DNA of 64,000 bases from GCA-2697345 sp002697345 (GTDB lineage Bacteria; Pseudomonadota; Alphaproteobacteria; Rhodobacterales; Rhodobacteraceae), in contig CALSNB010000001.1 in NCBI GenBank assembly GCA_943787605.1, positions 930,001-994,000 of the forward strand, in the 5' to 3' direction. Position 1 is the first letter of the stretch, and every line of letters begins with the position of its first letter. Below the pieces are notes generated by a model. It was given only the letters and a program-made list of their open reading frames with translations. It did not search any database and had not been told where the DNA came from. Positions 60,447-64,000 of the stretch are shown one piece after another. A program made the position numbers and the translations under genes.

Positions 60447-60928
60447 TGAACGCGAATGACAAACGCATAAAAAATATTTTAGGCTCAACAAAGGTAATTG
60501 CCTGTGTTGGAGTTTCACCAAATAGAATTAGACCCAGTTATTTTGTATTGAGGTATTTATACTTTAAAAACTTCAGAGTAATCCCAATTAATCCTATGTA
60601 TGTAGGTGAAATATTGTTTGGTGAAAGAATTTTAGGTTCTATTTCTGAGATAGACTCAGAAGTAAAAGTCGATATGTTAGATATTTTTCGAAAATCTGAA
60701 GCCGTATTGCCTATTGTGGAAGAGGCCTTAAAGCACCTAAAAAAACTTAAAACGATTTGGATGCAAATAGGTGTTCACAATGAAGAAGCAGCAGGAATCG
60801 CATTGAAACAGGGCTTAGAAGTTGTTCAAAATAAATGCCCAAAAATAGAGTACCAAAGACTATTTGGAGAATTAAGAATGGCAGGATTTAATACAGGTAT
60901 TATTTCATCGCGTTTAATATTAAACTAA
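60446..60928 (+). CDS. CoA-binding domain protein (YccU-like)
   Basis: A 160-residue protein that is a single CoA-binding Rossmann domain: KVIACVGVSPNRIRPSYFVL near residue 13, FRVIPINPMYVGEILFGERI (given as FRVIPINPMY), VDMLDIFRKSEAV and TIWMQIGVHNEEAAGIAL, ending with a NKCPKIEY cysteine. The family binds CoA, with no known reaction. It overlaps metY by one base, and the same pairing is common in alphaproteobacteria. GTG 60446 is the only start that keeps the domain whole. Confidence 0.9.
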   Translation: MNANDKRIKNILGSTKVIACVGVSPNRIRPSYFVLRYLYFKNFRVIPINPMYVGEILFGERILGSISEIDSEVKVDMLDIFRKSEAVLPIVEEALKHLKKLKTIWMQIGVHNEEAAGIALKQGLEVVQNKCPKIEYQRLFGELRMAGFNTGIISSRLILN

Positions 60929-61074
60929 GTGGTCCAAAATATTCTAGAAAAAAATTACTGATATTTTGATAAATCTTCTTTCCCTTTTGGTAATATAGGC
61001 CTTAAAGTAGGTAACACTTATATTGCTGTCAAACTCATCATATGTAAACAAATACATAACTTAGCTTAGGGACC

Positions 61075-62928
61075 ATGACCCCAGATTTTGCGCTCAAACT
61101 ATCAGAAGATCATATTGTTCTTTTACAACGCTCTCTAGAACAAAAAGGATGGCAAGAAAAAGGAATGGTTTCAACTGAGTCTGAACAGTTGGACTTTGAA
61201 TTAAATACTTTAAGTGACAAGGTTATCTCTCTGGGAGGTAATAATTCTTGCGTAAAAATTATTCTTCCCCATAACCAACTATTTTTTACACAAGTTTCAG
61301 TGCCAAATGTAAGTGAAATAGAGGTGCAGTATGCATTAGAGAAGCAGGACTCTCTAACAGATTATCTTCAATCAATGAGTATATCTCAAGATTCTTCATT
61401 TGACGAAACAACCAGAAAGGTAGAAAGTTTATCATACGCTGTAAGTGGCGATCCACCCAATGTCTCTATCATAGCAGTATCAAAGGAGCTGTTACACGAA
61501 GTAGAGAGGTTTTTTAAACAGTTTCAATTCAAAATAGCAGGGTTCACCACCATACCACCTATAGGCTTGTTTGGAACAGAGCCTAATTTAGGATCAAATA
61601 TTTTGCCGCCTACCTATCAGTTTAAACCTGATAACGAGATCGTAAAAATCATTAAAATTGACAATACTACTCTGGAATTACCCTCTCAAAAAAGTCACTT
61701 GCTAAGCCCGCATATTTCAGAAGAAAATATAATTAAGGATGCATTGAATGAGAGCCCTTCCTTAAACACCGTAAATCAGGAAACCTTTCAAAGTAAAAAT
61801 CCTCTTGAACTAAATTTAGGGTCTTTCAAACCATTTTCTGAACTAGACGAAAGAAATGCAGCAGATTTCAGAAAACGAATCAAACGCTTTCTGTTGGTAG
61901 TTTTGTTAATTATACTTGGTCCAATTGCATTCATTTCGATTTATTTTCTTTCAGAATTTATTATAAGTAATAATAGGAATGAGGGAGTTGATAACCAAGA
62001 AAATACTTTATCTCAATCTACGACCAAAGAGTTCGGTTCAGGGGAAAAAACAACGGGGAAACGTGTTGATGCCAAGCTATCACAGCCTCAAAAATTTGAT
62101 AAAAAAATAGCACAAGAACTCTATAAAAAAAATGGGATTTGGCAACTTTCTCCATTACTAGAAGCTACAAAGAATATTGAAAATAAGTACCACTCTTTTA
62201 ACCCTGCAATCGATAAAGTACCAATTTTTTCTGATGCTCCATCAATATCTATGGATAAAAGTGTATATCCAGAAGTTCCCTTTAGGGCGCCACTATCTCC
62301 CATTTCACCAGAAACTAAATTTGCACTTAATGCTCAAGGGTTAGTCAATCCAAGTATCGAAGGTACATTAAATTCTGATGGAATAATGATTTATTTGGGT
62401 ACTACCCCAGTACCCGCACGAAAACGCCCATTCGAACAAAGTTTAAAGCAAAAAGAGGAATCAAAAAATGACCTAAAACTTAATAAACCAAGGTTACGTC
62501 CTTACAGTATGGTTGAGTTGCAAGAGCGAATAAAGTCAGGTCAATTTTCTGATCTAAAATTAATCACACAGATGCCCGGGAAACGGACAGGTTTACTCGA
62601 ACAGAAAATCTTGGATGTTATAAAAGAAAATATTAACAAAACTTCCGTGGCTGTCGTAAGTCGAGCGCGCCCAAATGGGGTCTCTTCAAAAACCGTGATT
62701 AAAGCAAGTGTTGATAAAAACTCAATTAACCTAAAGCAAATAACTTTAATAGGAACATCGGGCAGAACTACAAAGGTAAAGGCACTAATTAGATTTCCAA
62801 ATGGAACAATAGAGACAATTAGATTAGGTGATTATCTTGATGGAGGCCGCGTCGTCTCTATAAACAGCAAAGAGCTTCGGTATAAAAAGAATGGAAAAAC
62901 AATTGCTCTCAAGATTCCAAAAAGTTGA
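61075..62928 (+). CDS. PilM/PilP-like single-pass membrane protein (often mislabelled translation initiation factor 2)
   Basis: A 617-residue protein with three parts. Residues 1-165 look like the cytoplasmic PilM/GspL-type domain (VKIILPHNQLFFTQVSVP, then EIEVQYALEKQDSLTDYLQ). One transmembrane helix lies at about 271-296 (RFLLVVLLIILGPIAFISIY). The periplasmic part, 300-540, is low-complexity and proline-rich, and ends in a compact 70-residue domain with ALIRFPNGTIETIRLGDYLDGGRVVSI and ELRYKKNGKTIALKIPK (first given as RFPNGTIETIRLGDYLDG). That end resembles PilP or GspC-HR domains. No pilus genes are adjacent. Function is unknown; the tripartite architecture points to an envelope-spanning assembly. 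Confidence 0.75.
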   Translation: MTPDFALKLSEDHIVLLQRSLEQKGWQEKGMVSTESEQLDFELNTLSDKVISLGGNNSCVKIILPHNQLFFTQVSVPNVSEIEVQYALEKQDSLTDYLQSMSISQDSSFDETTRKVESLSYAVSGDPPNVSIIAVSKELLHEVERFFKQFQFKIAGFTTIPPIGLFGTEPNLGSNILPPTYQFKPDNEIVKIIKIDNTTLELPSQKSHLLSPHISEENIIKDALNESPSLNTVNQETFQSKNPLELNLGSFKPFSELDERNAADFRKRIKRFLLVVLLIILGPIAFISIYFLSEFIISNNRNEGVDNQENTLSQSTTKEFGSGEKTTGKRVDAKLSQPQKFDKKIAQELYKKNGIWQLSPLLEATKNIENKYHSFNPAIDKVPIFSDAPSISMDKSVYPEVPFRAPLSPISPETKFALNAQGLVNPSIEGTLNSDGIMIYLGTTPVPARKRPFEQSLKQKEESKNDLKLNKPRLRPYSMVELQERIKSGQFSDLKLITQMPGKRTGLLEQKILDVIKENINKTSVAVVSRARPNGVSSKTVIKASVDKNSINLKQITLIGTSGRTTKVKALIRFPNGTIETIRLGDYLDGGRVVSINSKELRYKKNGKTIALKIPKS

Positions 62929-63062
62929 GTTATACCAATATCCCCATGAATTTTCATTATACTCCTTCCTCAAATTTTATTTTCAAAAACTAATTGTTCT
63001 TATAATGAGTTAGGCTTTAATTTTTCATTTCGTTATTTTTTACATTAGGGTACGTTGTATGA

Positions 63063-64000
63063 ATGTATAGTAAAACAAAAATAATTTTAGGAAAAACTCT
63101 CAGCTTTAAACAGAACCCTATGGTAGATGGTTTAGAGGGTTCATATTCATTCCTAGATACCGGCGCTGTCTTTATAAAAAATGGCGTCATTGAAAAGGTT
63201 ATAGATACACAAGGCTTAAATTTACCAGCTGACGCAGAAATCATTGATCGCAAAGAGAACTTAATATTAGCAGGCTTTGTTGATGCACATCTACATTTTC
63301 CACAAACGGCAATTATTAATAGCTGGGGTCGTCGGTTAATTGATTGGCTGAATGAGTATACATTTCCAGAAGAAGGAAAGTTCCATGATATTGGATATGC
63401 ATTGGAAATTGCTTCAAGATATTTTGATATTTGTCTTTCTCATGGAGTCACAACATCCGTAAGTTACGGAACTATACACCCCGAGAGTGTGGACGCTTTC
63501 TTTACTGAAGCGAAAGCCCGAGGTCTGCGTGCTTTAACTGGAAAAACTTGTATGGATAGAAATGCCCCTAGCTATTTACGCGATTCAGCTCAAGCTTCCT
63601 ATGATCAAAGTAAAACATTAATAGAGAAATGGCACGGGGTTAACAGGCTTGGTTACGTGATCACTCCACGTTTTTCTCCTACCTCAACTCCAGAACAAAT
63701 GAACGCACTTGGTGCATTATGGAAAGAGTATCCAGACTGTCTCATGCAAACCCACATTGGAGAACAGCCTGAAGAAGTAAATTGGGTAAAAGAGCTTTTT
63801 CCAACATCAAAGGATTATTTAGATACTTATGAAGAAAGTGGGCTTTTAGGACCGAGAAGTGTCTTTGGGCATGGCATTTATCTAACTGATAGAGAGAAAA
63901 GTAGGATAAAAGAGGTTAATGCATCACTAATTCACTGCCCTACATCAAATACATTTATTGGGTCCGGCCTATTCGATATGAAAGGGTTATCACGTACAGG
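63063..64000 (+). CDS. guaD: Guanine deaminase, partial (3' end outside window)
   Basis: An amidohydrolase starting at ATG 63063 and cut by the window edge after 312 residues. It shows AGFVDAHLHFPQ (the HxH metal pair), SWGRRLIDWLNEYTFPEE, GKTCMDRNAP, QTHIGEQPEEV (metal His) and VFGHGIYLTDREKSR, all typical of guanine deaminase. The final metal Asp region (HCPTSNTFIGSGLFD) is also visible. It converts guanine to xanthine for purine salvage or nitrogen use. An out-of-frame ATG at 63059 was not used. Confidence 0.95.
   Translation, partial: MYSKTKIILGKTLSFKQNPMVDGLEGSYSFLDTGAVFIKNGVIEKVIDTQGLNLPADAEIIDRKENLILAGFVDAHLHFPQTAIINSWGRRLIDWLNEYTFPEEGKFHDIGYALEIASRYFDICLSHGVTTSVSYGTIHPESVDAFFTEAKARGLRALTGKTCMDRNAPSYLRDSAQASYDQSKTLIEKWHGVNRLGYVITPRFSPTSTPEQMNALGALWKEYPDCLMQTHIGEQPEEVNWVKELFPTSKDYLDTYEESGLLGPRSVFGHGIYLTDREKSRIKEVNASLIHCPTSNTFIGSGLFDMKGLSRT

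Noticed and set aside
1..64000. CRISPR arrays, insertion sequences, prophage or attachment sites
   Set aside because: No spaced direct repeats, transposase or integrase genes or flanking inverted repeats were recognised; tRNA 3' ends show no duplicated copies nearby.

Overview
The window looks like a chromosomal segment of a marine alphaproteobacterium with an AT-rich, fairly compact genome. The best guess from gene content is a low-GC relative of the Rhodobacterales (roseobacter side). The clues are a short alphaproteobacterial prolyl-tRNA synthetase, the hda-ppk-ppx neighbourhood, a CarD regulator beside a seven-iron ferredoxin and a Suv3-like helicase, a propionyl-CoA carboxylase/methylmalonyl-CoA mutase region with a DUF4174 gene, and a large membrane protein of the kind often mis-annotated as translation initiation factor 2 in Rhodobacteraceae. 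The lineage call is an inference from memory of these families; no search was possible. No rRNA, insertion sequence, prophage or CRISPR array is visible.

Layout. 1-7 kb: a cut-off MORN-repeat protein, a glutamate-type dehydrogenase abutting a cysteine hydrolase, a small protein phosphatase, an SDR, a nucleosidase, a GFA-family zinc protein and an MFS transporter. 7-14.6 kb: a 1063-residue Asp-box (BNR) propeller protein, a cytoplasmic reductive-dehalogenase-like iron-sulfur protein, AnmK, MoaA and a haloacid-dehalogenase-family hydrolase. 14.6-23 kb: a peptide-type ABC transporter (binding protein, two permeases, and a divergently transcribed fused double ATPase) in one transcription unit with two M20 hydrolases. 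23-28 kb: transhydrogenase pntAB and the cobalamin genes cobT and cobS. 28-32.4 kb: CarD, FdxA, an S4 RNA-binding protein and the helicase. 32.6-42.9 kb: an SCP2 protein with a lysophospholipase, then a long minus-strand run (scpA, perM, hda, ppk, ppx, proS, lolC, lolD). 45-50 kb: the propionyl-CoA carboxylase genes with a small lipoprotein and an unknown gene between them. 50-56.7 kb: transporters, YebC, YmdB, 5-formyl-THF cyclo-ligase, a DjlA-like protein and YtoQ. 56.9-64 kb: tRNA-Gly, a broken TfoX-domain gene, tRNA-Tyr, RlmB, an Lrp regulator divergent from metY, a CoA-binding protein, a PilM/PilP-like membrane protein and a cut-off guanine deaminase.

How it fits together. Three themes recur. 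Cobalamin is made or remodelled (cobT, cobS) and probably used by methylmalonyl-CoA mutase and by the reductive-dehalogenase-like protein. Propionate-type carbon is handled by PccAB and the mutase. Peptides or N-acyl amino acids are taken up by the ABC system and trimmed by the M20 enzymes.

No clear new multi-gene system was found. The most rewarding items for follow-up are the stand-alone reductive-dehalogenase-like protein, an ArgO/LysE gene that seems to start at ATT, two Lrp-like operators between lrp and metY, a broken competence-type (TfoX) gene between two tRNAs, the PilM/PilP-like membrane protein, and the conserved-looking unknown genes between pccB and pccA.
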